From: Lentisphaerae bacterium ADurb.Bin082
GTDB lineage: Bacteria; Verrucomicrobiota; Lentisphaeria; Oligosphaerales; Oligosphaeraceae
NCBI GenBank assembly: GCA_002070945.1
Contig: MWEG01000048.1
Span: 19,660 to 83,659, forward strand
Direction: 5' to 3'
DNA: 64,000 nt
Shown: one piece after another, positions 1 through 8,227 of the stretch
Layout: the number at the start of each line of letters is the position of its first letter
Position numbering within the stretch: position 1 is the stretch's first letter
The notes under the pieces: model-generated
Databases searched by the model: none
What the model was told of the DNA's origin: nothing
Seen by the model: only the letters and a program-made list of their open reading frames with translations
Position numbers and translations under genes: made by a program

Positions 1-1
1 C

Positions 2-667
2 GTCATCGCCATCATTGCGATTCTTGCCGCTATGTTGCTCCCTGCTTTAAGCAAAGCGCGTGAAAAAGCGAGAGCAATCTCCTGCGTCAACAACATGAAA
101 ACTGTCGGGACGGCCTCGATAATGTACTTTTCCGACAGCGAGGATTACATTTTCCCAGCGCGCAGCGGCAACAAATACCTGTATTATGACTCAAGCGTGA
201 ATGGCTTGCTGACGCCTTATCTTGGCTCGTCATGCGAGACTCCGGATACGATTAACCGACCTGGCGAGAGCGTCCTTTTCTGCGTCGCTCTCAACGGCCA
301 GCGCAATCGTTTGGCCTGCCCGTCCGCAGAGGCAAACCCAGCTCATACCGTCAAAAAATACAGCGACACGATTGTTCCCAACTGGTCGTTGACATCCGAT
401 GAATATGTGGCTACGCTGCCTTCCTATAAGCCTGTGCTTATCACTCAGTTAACCAAGCCGAGCCAGGCCATGCTTTTTGGCGAAAACAACTTTGATAATC
501 CCGGCAACTATTTGCGCTACTACACGGCTGGGCGCAACGCCGTCGGAAATCGTCATAGCAATGCCGGCAATGTCCTCTATTGTGACGGCCACGTCGAAGC
601 TATCCGAGTGAATCCGCTTAACGATATCACCAGCGCCGCCGGCAAAGCATTCTGGCTGGGGCTGTGA
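2..667 (+). CDS. Prepilin-like H-X9-DG secreted protein, 5' end outside window
   Basis: The reading frame is open from the first bases of the window, so the true start lies upstream. The visible N-terminus (VIAIIAILAAMLLPALSKAREKA) is the hydrophobic helix plus charged stretch of a type IV pilin/type II secretion pseudopilin signal. Its conserved LLPALSKAREKAR block is typical of the DUF1559-like proteins that are hugely expanded in Lentisphaerota and Planctomycetota. Near the C-terminus, HSNAGNVLYCDGH fits the H-X9-DG motif of this family. The rest is a small soluble domain, presumably exported and surface-anchored. The function of these proteins is not established, and no pilus genes are visible nearby. 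The family call is firm; the biological role is unknown. Confidence 0.85.
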   Translation, partial: VIAIIAILAAMLLPALSKAREKARAISCVNNMKTVGTASIMYFSDSEDYIFPARSGNKYLYYDSSVNGLLTPYLGSSCETPDTINRPGESVLFCVALNGQRNRLACPSAEANPAHTVKKYSDTIVPNWSLTSDEYVATLPSYKPVLITQLTKPSQAMLFGENNFDNPGNYLRYYTAGRNAVGNRHSNAGNVLYCDGHVEAIRVNPLNDITSAAGKAFWLGL

Positions 668-713
668 TTCGTTGGCAATGAGTGAGAGATATGGCTATCG
701 AACGCTCGGTGTT

Positions 714-2732
714 TTACTCCGCGCCAACTGCCCTGTTTTTCTTCTGCTGCTCAAGGAATGCGACGCAGTCCTGGAATCGGATAAGTGATGCGTTGTGCCC
801 GGGGCCGCTGTAGCGGCCTTTGGCGATGATGTCGTAGATGAACGAACTGTAGCGCTCAGAAACTATCTGGTATTCGGTGACTTTGGCCTCGCTTTCCGGG
901 ACGATCGTGTTGCCCTGGGCAGTGAGGCTGTCGTGGACGCTGATTTCATTGACCTGGATGGCCTTCAACCGTGGCACACCGTCCGGATCAACGCTGCGGA
1001 TGACGAGGTAGTCGTCAAGATGGCAGGCAAAGACCTGCATGAGCTGGTCAGCAGTGTTCCAGCCATTCTTGTAACGCTTGTTCTTGGTCTTAGGCGTCTT
1101 TTTGGCCAAGCTGCCGACAGCGTTGACGTTGCCGTTGGCATAACATTGCAACAGGCGGTATTTGCTCTGGCGGTGTCTCTGGGTTAGCTGGACGTCGGCG
1201 ATTTTGTCGGAATCCTGCGTTGGCTTGCCGAATTGCCAGCCGCCGTCGGCAAAAAAGCTCAGATGCCCCCAGTTGACTTCGGGTTTTTCCGGGGTCGCAA
1301 TAAGGGGAACATAGCCGCTGATTTCAGCGACGCTGGAGTCGCCCGCGAGCTTGAGCGGCGGTGCAGGCTGGGGTGTTGCCGGTGGCGACGTTTCAGCAGC
1401 CGCAGTTGCAGTCGTCTCAACGCTTTCAATTTGGCCTAGCTGCTGCTGGCGCATTCTGTCGAGCACAAAGGCAGTAATGTCGCCATGCCGCAGTTGTCGG
1501 CAGCTGTTGCCGGCGCGCACGATCAGGAGAGTGCCATGCAGGTAAACCGGCGAACTGGCTGGCTTGACCGTGAGTTCACAGAAGACCTTCTCGTCCTTCC
1601 GCTCCGAGTCAACTTTGACCTTGAAAAAGCGAGTTGAAACCAGGGCAGCGGCCAGTTCACCGAGTTCATTGCTGATTGCGTTGTTGATTTTCAACTCATA
1701 GCCGTCAGTGGTGCAGGTGTACTGGCCGTTGAATTTATCCTTGGGGTCTTGATTGAGCCAGGGCAGGTCGCCTTCAATGCCGCTGACCACGCCAGTGTCG
1801 TCAACGCCGATGAACAGCTGGCCGCCATTGCTGTTCATGAAGCCGACGATGACCCGCATGATATTGTGGTTCAACTGCTTTTGGAAGTCCGGGGTTCGGC
1901 TTTCACCGGGCGGGAAAGCGATGGATGTTTTGAATTCGCGGCGGTCGTCTTCGCGGCCAAAATCAGGGTTTTCGGCTAAGCGGATTTTTTGTATGTCGGC
2001 CAGGCGTTTGCCCGGGTATTGCAGGCAGAGCCATCCCTCGGGCGTGATGTCGCCGATTTCCAGCTCGATATCGTCCTGCTCTGGTGCGGTGTCATCTTCT
2101 TCCAAATAGAAGCGATGCCAGAAGCCGCGGAATTGATCGGCCAGTTGCAGAAAAGGACGATTTTGTTCGTCGAGTTTCTGCTTGCGGATGGTGAACATCA
2201 GTTTGCGGCCGACCTTGAAGCCAGCGCCACGCAGAGCCTCGAAGCGGTTTTCCGCGAGAGCGAGATACATGCCATTGATCGACTGGACAACACATTCAAA
2301 GCTGTCGCCGATGTTCAACGGCGTGGCTGACTCGTAGTGGTAGTGGTCGACGCCGCTGTCGAGGTCCTTCAACGTGTATTTTCCAGCGAAATCACGGCCG
2401 GTGACGGAGAATTTATAGGTGAATCCCGGCACATAGACTTGTCTCAGAAGCCATTCGCGATCCTGTTGCAGAAAGGGAAACTGCTCTTCCTGGGCTGGGT
2501 TGAAGCGGCTGGAAATCAGCTTGTTGACAAAACAGCGTATTTTCCGGGGAAATTTTTCCGGCGGCATGGTGATTTGAAAGGGCAGCGCCTTGACTCGGTA
2601 CTCGAGCATCCCGAAACCCGGCAGGGTGGTTCTCCCATCGTATTTCAGCATGATATAGACTTCGCCATTTTCGTCTTCATCCAGGCCAATATAGTCGAAA
2701 TCGTAGCTTTCTTTTTCGTTAAAGGTCGCCAT
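714..2732 (-). CDS. AlbA_2 (Schlafen-type) domain protein, 672 aa
   Basis: A central segment (REFKTSIAFPPGE, then MRVIVGFMNSNGGQLFIGVDD and GIEGDL) matches the AlbA_2/Schlafen DNA- or RNA-binding fold seen in many accessory regulators and defence proteins. About 330 residues before it hold no domain I recognise. After it comes a low-complexity Ala/Thr/Pro linker and a further unassigned C-terminal region. I chose the ATG at 2732 because AGAAAGGG lies six bases upstream. A longer frame reaches 2900 but would overlap the next gene. It lies 70 bp downstream of the SDR gene and may be co-transcribed with it. There is no Walker motif, so it is not the AAA_4 ATPase form. The domain call is good; the role is unknown. 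Confidence 0.75.
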   Translation of the reverse strand: MATFNEKESYDFDYIGLDEDENGEVYIMLKYDGRTTLPGFGMLEYRVKALPFQITMPPEKFPRKIRCFVNKLISSRFNPAQEEQFPFLQQDREWLLRQVYVPGFTYKFSVTGRDFAGKYTLKDLDSGVDHYHYESATPLNIGDSFECVVQSINGMYLALAENRFEALRGAGFKVGRKLMFTIRKQKLDEQNRPFLQLADQFRGFWHRFYLEEDDTAPEQDDIELEIGDITPEGWLCLQYPGKRLADIQKIRLAENPDFGREDDRREFKTSIAFPPGESRTPDFQKQLNHNIMRVIVGFMNSNGGQLFIGVDDTGVVSGIEGDLPWLNQDPKDKFNGQYTCTTDGYELKINNAISNELGELAAALVSTRFFKVKVDSERKDEKVFCELTVKPASSPVYLHGTLLIVRAGNSCRQLRHGDITAFVLDRMRQQQLGQIESVETTATAAAETSPPATPQPAPPLKLAGDSSVAEISGYVPLIATPEKPEVNWGHLSFFADGGWQFGKPTQDSDKIADVQLTQRHRQSKYRLLQCYANGNVNAVGSLAKKTPKTKNKRYKNGWNTADQLMQVFACHLDDYLVIRSVDPDGVPRLKAIQVNEISVHDSLTAQGNTIVPESEAKVTEYQIVSERYSSFIYDIIAKGRYSGPGHNASLIRFQDCVAFLEQQKKNRAVGAE

Positions 2733-2802
2733 GAACACCCTTTCTGGAATTGTGATTGAATGCTCGTCGCCTACAGCAGTAGCTGTTGCGGCAAATCCGC
2801 GG

Positions 2803-3807
2803 TCAGTTCGCCTTGAGGTTTTGCAGATATTCGTCCATGCGTGCATTGACTGGCCATGGATGATCTTTCGGGCATCGGGCGATTTCCCTGGCGAGTCCAT
2901 CGTAGAGCCTAGTCAGGTCGGCTTGGGCCATGCCAGTGGCCTGCAAGACTTTTGAGTTATCCATGATGCGGTCGAAGAGACGGTCGTAATCCAGCTGCCA
3001 GCTAGCGTTGATTTGATAGGGGTCTGGACAAATGATGCGGATGTAGTCTTTTTTGTCCACCCATACTGCTTTGAGATTGCAGATATCTTTGTAGTAATCG
3101 GCGATTTCGCCCCAGGTATGGTGCTCGGCCGTGGCGACCGTAAATGTTTCCCCGCAGGCTTTTTCATTGAAGAGCAAGCCCGCGATCATTTTTGCGACAT
3201 CGCCAGCCCAGCTCATCGTAGCCTGGATATTTCTGGCCTGCTCCGGTAGGACAACCTCTTTCCCGGCAAAGGCGCGGCCGACGGTGTTTGGCGCTTCCAG
3301 GGTCACCAGCTGGTAGCGCATCAGGGAGTAGGTGATGGCCGGACGGATAATCGTCCAGTTCTTCTCTGCAAAGCTGCGCATGATATTTTCACCGCGCGCC
3401 TTGTAGATGCAGTAGTCGTCGGAGTTTTTCAGAAGCACATCTTCCGAGCTGTCGATAAGGCGCGGCGAGGTCTCCTTGACCGGATGTTCCTTGTTGTCAT
3501 AAATCCGGTAGCTCGAAAGATAGATGTAGTGTCCAGTATTTTTGACCAGCATGGGCAGGCGGTAAACCAGCTCAGCAGTCGGATAGATCAGGAAGTCAAC
3601 GATGCCGTCATAGCCGTTTTTCAGCAAATTCTGCATCGTGCCACTTTCCTTGGCATTTGTCTTGATGTGCCGGACATTTGAGGGCAGGGGCGTGGCCATA
3701 TCGTCAACCGCCACGGAATCAATCTGATAGCCCTGTTGAGCCAGCAGCGGAACCAGGTATTTCCCCATCGCGCCAGTTGAACCGAGTACAAGTACCTTCT
3801 TTGTCAA
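2803..3807 (-). CDS. Extended SDR / NAD-dependent epimerase-dehydratase family protein
   Basis: The N-terminus reads KKVLVLGSTGAMGKYL, a Rossmann GxxGxxG nucleotide-binding loop at residues 9-15. DDYCIYKARGE supplies the YxxxK catalytic pair of short-chain dehydrogenases. The length of 334 aa fits nucleotide-sugar epimerases and related enzymes. The substrate cannot be inferred. The start is taken as TTG at 3807: the frame also has an ATG at 3825, but a strong AAAGGAG ribosome-binding site falls between them, six bases before the TTG. It is the first gene of a probable two-gene unit with the AlbA_2 protein. Confidence in the fold is high; confidence in a specific reaction is low. Confidence 0.85.
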   Translation of the reverse strand: MTKKVLVLGSTGAMGKYLVPLLAQQGYQIDSVAVDDMATPLPSNVRHIKTNAKESGTMQNLLKNGYDGIVDFLIYPTAELVYRLPMLVKNTGHYIYLSSYRIYDNKEHPVKETSPRLIDSSEDVLLKNSDDYCIYKARGENIMRSFAEKNWTIIRPAITYSLMRYQLVTLEAPNTVGRAFAGKEVVLPEQARNIQATMSWAGDVAKMIAGLLFNEKACGETFTVATAEHHTWGEIADYYKDICNLKAVWVDKKDYIRIICPDPYQINASWQLDYDRLFDRIMDNSKVLQATGMAQADLTRLYDGLAREIARCPKDHPWPVNARMDEYLQNLKAN

Positions 3808-4080
3808 TTGAAACTCCTTTCCCATTAAAAAAATGAAAAATCAGGGGGCAGTGCGCCCGCGCCTTAATCCAGGGAAAAACATAATTCAAACCCTGGAGAT
3901 TACAATGCGAGAGCATCGTTACTTTGAAAGATGATGGAAAGCGTGCCAGCAAAATCATACCCAGGCACAAAACAACTATGATTCTGTTAAAAACCGTTTG
4001 AAGAAGGGTGAGCAACAGTCTATTTTTTCTATGGCTTGCTGTATGTTTTGCGAATTGATTTTTGCCGGAGGACTAGCGCC

Positions 4081-5136
4081 ATGAAGAACCCAATGGACCG
4101 ACAACTCGAAAAGCAGCTTTCTGACCGCGCTGTAGCCATAGGTCGCGAGGGCAATGTCGCGGCCTTTGACGAGCTGCTGGTGTTGCTGAAGTCCTCATCA
4201 GCCAATGCGCGGCGTCTGGCAGCATCTGCTTTGGGCAAATTGGCTTGGATGGGGGTAGACCAAGCCGCAGCCGTCGCTGCCTTGGGGCCGGTAGCGCGCA
4301 GCGATCCGCATGCACAAACACGCCAGTATGCGATCAGGGCGCTGAAAGCATACGGTGCCGCCGCCAAAGACTGTTTGCCGGATTTTCGCGATATGGCAGT
4401 CAATCCCTACGAAAAGTACTATATTCGCCGTGATGCAGCAGCGGCCGTGGCATTTATCGAAGAAGCTCTGCGGGTTGCCGCCGCAGCTGCGCAGTATCGC
4501 TGTCAACGCTGCAATTCAGTGCTGACTGCCGATGAATTCGCGCGCTCGCAGCAGGCGTTTCAGCGTCCGCACTGCGACCGCTGCTTCGACGAGGTCTTCC
4601 TGGCTCGCCGCAACTTCGAAACCCAGGTCGAGCTGAACAAGACAATTGAAGCGCGGGATGGCACGGTGGTGCAATCTGCCGGCGAACGCACTATCGCAGA
4701 CTGGCTGACTGCCCGGGGCATTGCCTACCGCTATGATGCCAAGTTTCGCATTATTGGCGAATTCCAAATCCGGCCGGATTTCTATCTGCCCGAGCTGGAT
4801 GTCTATATCGAATACTGGGGGCTGGATGCGCCGCAGTACAAAATGAGCATGTACAAAAAGCAGATGCTCTACCAGCAGGAAGGGAAGCGCCTTATCTCGG
4901 TCTATCCTGCCGACTTGCCCCGTCTGGACGCCCTGCTGCGCACCAAACTGCAGCTCTTTGGTATCATTGCTAACGCCGCCAAGCGTAGCTGTCTGTATTA
5001 TTGGCGTTGTCGAGCGCAGCGAAGACGGCAGAAAGTGCATGATCGGTCAAGTGATTGCAGGCGGCTTTTGCTTTATTCCCTGAATTTTTCACGGCGACAG
5101 GATAACTACTGCTGTTTAACAACATTTACTGCTTGA
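4081..5136 (+). CDS. HEAT-repeat / zinc-ribbon / PD-(D/E)XK-like nuclease protein
   Basis: Residues 1-130 are Ala-rich helical repeats of HEAT type (VLLKSSSANARRLAASALGKLAW). They are followed by two CxxC pairs (CQRC and CDRC) forming a zinc ribbon. The C-terminal part (ERTIADWL, RPDFYLPELDVYIEYWG, KKQMLYQQEGKRLISVYP) has the layout of a restriction-endonuclease-like fold, seen in standalone nucleases and helicase-associated domains. The ATG at 4081 has GCCGGAGG eight bases upstream. The last roughly 55 residues after LQLFGI are Arg/Cys-rich, unlike the family, and run into a block of GATAACTAC repeats. The natural end may therefore have been lost by insertion or deletion. It is likely a DNA repair or defence nuclease; no partner is evident. 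Confidence 0.7.
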   Translation: MKNPMDRQLEKQLSDRAVAIGREGNVAAFDELLVLLKSSSANARRLAASALGKLAWMGVDQAAAVAALGPVARSDPHAQTRQYAIRALKAYGAAAKDCLPDFRDMAVNPYEKYYIRRDAAAAVAFIEEALRVAAAAAQYRCQRCNSVLTADEFARSQQAFQRPHCDRCFDEVFLARRNFETQVELNKTIEARDGTVVQSAGERTIADWLTARGIAYRYDAKFRIIGEFQIRPDFYLPELDVYIEYWGLDAPQYKMSMYKKQMLYQQEGKRLISVYPADLPRLDALLRTKLQLFGIIANAAKRSCLYYWRCRAQRRRQKVHDRSSDCRRLLLYSLNFSRRQDNYCCLTTFTA

Positions 5137-5210
5137 TAACGTGAAACTTGTAGTTATCTCATTGCGCAACAGTGATAACTACAAATTGAGGTGAAATGAT
5201 GTAGTTATCT
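5101..5210. repeat. Clustered GATAACTAC / GTAGTTATC inverted repeats
   Basis: The nonamer GATAACTAC occurs at 5101-5109 and 5174-5182, and its complement GTAGTTATC at 5150-5158 and 5201-5209. They form two nested perfect inverted repeats of 10-11 bp with spacers of 15-16 nt. The first copy lies in the aberrant tail of the upstream gene. The block could be an operator array or the footprint of a recombination event at the edge of the decayed restriction locus. Confidence 0.6.
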
Positions 5211-5226
5211 TACAGAAATGAAAAGT

Positions 5227-5529
5227 TCAGGCAACACACACAGTGATGTCACCGCCGCCGAACCTGGGCAACAAGTCCTTTACCCTTGCGGCAAGCCAGT
5301 CGGCGCCTGTTCGGATGAACCATGCCCGGAAGTGCAATGCAGCTTCGGCCTGATTTTTGCGGCGCAGTGCCGCCTCCAGCCGGGTGCGCAGCAGCACGTC
5401 ACGCGAGCTGGCTCTTTCCGTGGTCTCTGGCAGGTCAGGGTCGCCTTCGAGCCATTGCCAGCCCATGCCCTTGAGCTGTTCGCAAAAGGGCTTCTCAACG
5501 AGCTCGTATTCCCATTGAATTGTACTCAT
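5227..5529 (-). pseudogene. Truncated hsdR (type I restriction subunit R), N-terminal remnant
   Basis: The first 60 or so residues (MSTIQWEYELVEKPFCEQL, GDPDLPETTERAS, RLEAALRRKN) are the characteristic start of type I restriction HsdR proteins, which normally run to about 1,000 aa. Here the match stops and about 40 unrelated residues precede a stop. The nuclease, helicase and translocase domains are therefore missing. Its ATG overlaps the stop of the preceding regulator fragment by four bases (ATGA), preserving the original operon spacing. It is non-functional as a restriction subunit. Confidence 0.7.
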
Positions 5530-6143
5530 GCATTGTCTCCCGAGCCTGGATTGACGTCCGCGCCCAGCCGGCGGAGAATATCCATCCCCTTGGCGGTCAG
5601 ACGGTACTTCTGCTTGCTGCTGCGCGGCTTGTCAGGGATGGTCATTTCAATCAAGCCGGACTTGAGTGCAGGAGTGAGATACGCATTCCTGAAATGATCC
5701 TCGTGGCGGAGACCCAGCGCCAGCTGTAATTCGGTTCGCTTCATAGAACGCTTGCATGCGGCAAGAAGACGCCTGACTTCCCCGGTGACTTCCCCGGCGG
5801 CTTCCCCGGTGACTTCCCCGGTGGCATGACGGTGCTTTGATGGGGCTATACTGGATATTTGCTGGGGCGTTGCCGAACTTCGATCGGCCACGTAATCCGT
5901 GAAGTCGGCATCGGGTTCCGGCGCAAGAAATGTCAACGTCACTCCGAGTGCATCTGTGGACCACGTTGGCAGCGGAAGATTGCGGTCAAGGCATGCATTC
6001 AGAATCAGCAGACTGCCGCGCCCGATCTTTTCCATCATTCCGCGCAAGTAGAGTACGTGCGCGATGTCCGGATTGCGCAATACCGAGAGCGGATTTGACG
6101 TCGTCCGCAGAGTTGCCCTGAGATACCGAGGCTTTAAGCGCAT
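5526..6143 (-). pseudogene. C-terminal fragment of an AlbA_2/AAA_4-type regulator
   Basis: The segment LRNPDIAHVLYLRGMMEKIGRGSLLI matches the conserved C-terminal block of divergent AAA_4/AlbA_2 proteins, which commonly sit inside type I restriction operons. The N-terminal AlbA_2 domain is absent. Immediately upstream the DNA instead encodes an HsdS N-terminus in another frame, so a deletion has fused two genes. After the block comes a (T/A)GEV repeat and a winged-helix-like end (MKRTELQLALGLRHEDHFRNAYL) that is intact to the stop. It might still be translated by coupling, but it is best regarded as a decayed gene. Confidence 0.6.
5775..5822. repeat. Four 12-nt tandem repeats within the regulator fragment
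   Basis: Units of the form GACTTCCCCGGT occur four times in tandem (one starts GGC, one ends GGC). On the minus strand they encode TGEV/AGEV repeats. Because the unit is a multiple of three, copy-number change would alter the linker length without a frameshift. Similar GEV repeats occur in homologues of this regulator. Confidence 0.7.
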
Positions 6144-6321
6144 TTGTTTTGGCGTTCTTCCCTTTCATCCGGATGACCTCGCCGGGGGTTATCCAGGGGA
6201 TGTCACCTTCCCAGTACGAAGGGACGGCTCTACTTGGGGTGCCGCCTGCGATTATCTCTCCGAGGTTAGAGATGCAGATGTCTTCCCATTTACAACCGTC
6301 TCTGTCTATAGCCATGCTCAT
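6124..6321 (-). pseudogene. hsdS N-terminal remnant (type I specificity subunit)
   Basis: From the ATG at 6321 the frame reads WEDICISNLGEIIAGGTPSR, then YWEGDIPWITPGEV. This is the start of the first target-recognition domain of HsdS. Similarity fades after roughly 65 residues, where the DNA switches to the C-terminal part of the regulator gene in a different frame. The second half of HsdS is absent. The ATG overlaps the DUF1016 gene stop by four bases (ATGA), as expected for the original coupled operon. Confidence 0.65.
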
Positions 6322-7535
6322 CCCTCCACCTCCCGTCGTTGTTGTTCGAGGAAGCGGGTGAGTTTTTCGCGGCTGGGGAGTTCGAGTTGGTATTTGGAGA
6401 CGAAGAGGCGGTTATCGAGTCCGGCGAGGGCGTACTCGACGAGGATTTGATCCTTGGCAGTGCAGAGCAGGAGACCGATGGGCGGGTTGTCGCCCTGAGC
6501 CATTATGTTGGCGCGGTACCAACTCACGTAGGTGTTGAGTTGGCCGAGGTGTTCGTGGCTGAATGCATCCACCTTCAGTTCGATCAGGACATGGCACTTG
6601 AGGATGCGATGGTAGAAGACCAAGTCTATGAATCCATGCGTATCGCCGATGAGAATGCGCTTTTGGCGGGCTTCAAAACAGAATCCATGCCCCAGTTCGA
6701 GCAGGAATGCTTGCAATCGGTCAAGCAGCGCTTCCTCGACATCGGACTCGCGCAGCACCTCGTGCGGCTTGAGACCGAGGAATTCGAAGACGTACGGATC
6801 GCGAATGGCCAGGCGCGGTTCGGCCTTCTCCGCAGTGGCCTGGGCCAATTCAGCCAACTTGGCTTTGTCTCGGGAGAGTGCCGAGCGCTCGAAATAGAGC
6901 GTCGCGATCTGGCGCTTGAGCTCACGCACCGACCAGCCGCCGCGGACGCACTCAATCTCGTAGAAGGCGCGCTTTAGGTCCGAATCAAGCTCCGCAAGCA
7001 CTTCCAAGTGCGTATAGGAGAGACGTTGCAGAAGCAGCGCGGGCGAAAGCCCCAGGTCGCCTGCCGAATCCTCTCTCGAAATCATGTTTTGATCTGGCAG
7101 AAGCAATTTTGCGGTCGCTGACCGCAAAATCTCCAACATGCTGATAGATATGGCGTTATCAGATTTTGCGGTCGCTGACCGCAAAATCTCTGGCGTCGTT
7201 GACGGCTCATCAGAAGCGGTGTTGGAGAGAACGGGGGCAAGGGCGCTGCGCAATTGGGGGTAGGCGAGATAGAACCGTCGGTACGCTGCCAACCGACGTG
7301 GCTCGCATGGCGATATGCCCAGCCGCGCCAATTCGCGGGCTAGTCGCGGCAGAACTTCCGCGCCGTATGCAGCGCGGTCTTCGCCCTGCTGCTCATATAT
7401 GACAATGTAGGCGCCCGTCAGCCAGTTCCGGAGCGTTAATGCCAGGTTTATCGCCCGTCCTGCCTGAGCGGCCATCTCGCGGTGAATCTGTGTTACCGCC
7501 TCAACCAGTTGTTGGAACGTCATTTTATTGGACAT
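6318..7535 (-). CDS. DUF1016 (YhcG-type) PD-(D/E)XK nuclease protein, 405 aa
   Basis: The N-terminal half (LRNWLTGAYIVIYEQQGEDRAAYG, LARLGIS, RFYLAYPQ) is the DUF1016 N-terminal helical domain. The C-terminal half carries the nuclease core GFIDLVFYHRILKCHVLIELK, with the Asp and Glu-x-Lys expected of PD-(D/E)XK enzymes, and DNPPIGLLLC downstream. YhcG-type proteins often sit inside type I restriction loci and are thought to be nucleases or defence factors. A stretch of about 35 residues (EILRSATAK repeated) is encoded by two DNA palindromes inserted in frame. The start ATG overlaps the stop of an upstream gene remnant. The gene looks intact although its operon partners are broken. Confidence 0.85.
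   Translation of the reverse strand: MSNKMTFQQLVEAVTQIHREMAAQAGRAINLALTLRNWLTGAYIVIYEQQGEDRAAYGAEVLPRLARELARLGISPCEPRRLAAYRRFYLAYPQLRSALAPVLSNTASDEPSTTPEILRSATAKSDNAISISMLEILRSATAKLLLPDQNMISREDSAGDLGLSPALLLQRLSYTHLEVLAELDSDLKRAFYEIECVRGGWSVRELKRQIATLYFERSALSRDKAKLAELAQATAEKAEPRLAIRDPYVFEFLGLKPHEVLRESDVEEALLDRLQAFLLELGHGFCFEARQKRILIGDTHGFIDLVFYHRILKCHVLIELKVDAFSHEHLGQLNTYVSWYRANIMAQGDNPPIGLLLCTAKDQILVEYALAGLDNRLFVSKYQLELPSREKLTRFLEQQRREVEG
7106..7188. repeat. Two copies of a 25-27 bp palindrome inside a coding gene
   Basis: The sequence ATTTTGCGGTC-GCT-GACCGCAAAAT occurs at 7106-7130 and again, slightly extended, at 7162-7188, within the DUF1016 gene. Each copy is a perfect 11-12 bp inverted repeat around a 3-nt centre. 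Both are read in the same frame as EILRSATAK. This is a REP-like element tolerated as a linker insertion. Confidence 0.75.
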
Positions 7536-7620
7536 ATTCTATCCTCCCCATCATTTTGGCCAGGCGGCCTGCGGTGATGTCGCGGTCGGTCTGGAGCGTG
7601 TTCTTGTCCCACAGACCCGG
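7525..7620 (-). pseudogene. C-terminal 31-codon remnant of an unidentified gene
   Basis: On the minus strand a frame reading LWDKNTLQTDRDI, then AGRLAKMMGRIEYVQ, ends in a stop that overlaps the DUF1016 start codon. This looks like the end of a translationally coupled upstream gene. Its upstream part is replaced by the dispersed repeat at 7618-7672. It could be the tail of a type I methylase or related subunit, but I cannot assign it with certainty. Confidence 0.4.
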
Positions 7621-7672
7621 CGAAAAACTGTTGTTTTATCCGCAGATGACGCTGATGGCGCAGATTTTTTAG
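7618..7672. repeat. Dispersed ATCCGCAGATGACGC repeat, copy A
   Basis: About 55 bp containing a TTATCCGCAGATGACGC core followed by GATGGCGCAGATTTTTT. It matches, in opposite orientation, the copy at 22613-22666, including the flanking GGCGA-AAACT-TGTTT bases. I recognise this motif as widespread in intergenic DNA of PVC bacteria. Confidence 0.65.
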
Positions 7673-7728
7673 GATGTGTTGTACAGGGAAAACAGCCGTG
7701 AAGTGGCAGAAACACTAAAAGCGCGAAA

Positions 7729-7832
7729 CATACGGCAGCCTGAAGGCTGTATTATATACTGCAAACTAAAGTTTGGACTACATGCTCCTGCAAGCGAGGT
7801 ACATACGGCAAGCTGAAGCTTGAACTACATAC
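7729..7832. repeat. Array of three short palindromic repeats
   Basis: Three degenerate units of about 27 nt share the frame TAC(T/G)GCA-stem-GAACTACAT and have different but self-complementary stems: CAGCCTGAAGGCTG, CAAACTAAAGTTTG and CAAGCTGAAGCTTG. Compensatory stem changes indicate selection on the hairpin, as in REP-type elements. No RAYT transposase gene is visible in the window. Confidence 0.6.
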
Positions 7833-7845
7833 GATGCGGCAGCCG

Positions 7846-7890
7846 GCGTCCACACCGTCCACTATGTCCACATTGTCCACCAAGTCCACA
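7846..7890. repeat. GTCCAC simple repeat
   Basis: GTCCAC recurs at 8-9 nt intervals (five copies in about 45 bp). Related arrays occur at 17805-17850, 21993-22056, 22438-22500 and near 28842-28855. Confidence 0.6.
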
Positions 7891-8080
7891 GCCGCGAAGC
7901 GGCAGAAGGCTCGGAGGGCTGCGGCATAAAAGCCCAGGGTGAGCGTAGCGAAGCCCTGGGTGAGGCATATATAATTTTGAGCCCTGGACGGGTGAGACAA
8001 AAATGCCGCTGCAGCTAAAAGGCAACATAAAAGCATGCAAGTATTCATCGCAAAATTTTGCACATTGCCCCAAAAATAGG
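7891..8080. repeat. Long dispersed intergenic repeat, copy 1
   Basis: About 190 bp with a clear second copy at 18151-18357 in the same orientation. Shared blocks include AGCCCAGGG...GCCCTGGGTGAGG, ATATAATTTTGAG, GAGACAAAAATGCCGCTG and GCATGCAAGTATTCATC. The AGCCCAGGG/CCCTGGG part is an inverted repeat. The short open frames across it differ between copies only at noncoding-like positions, so I do not call a gene. From here to 8227 I see nothing else recognisable. Confidence 0.7.
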
Positions 8081-8227
8081 TTGAGGACAGCAGTCTACCC
8101 TAGGATTGCCGACGGCTTTTGCTTCAGTTTCTTTCACACCTTGGCAGATTGCTTGAAATCTACATTTCTTACCTGCTGGTTCCCCGGCGAGCCTCTTGGC
8201 CACTAAATCAGGCATGCCACTGTTTGT

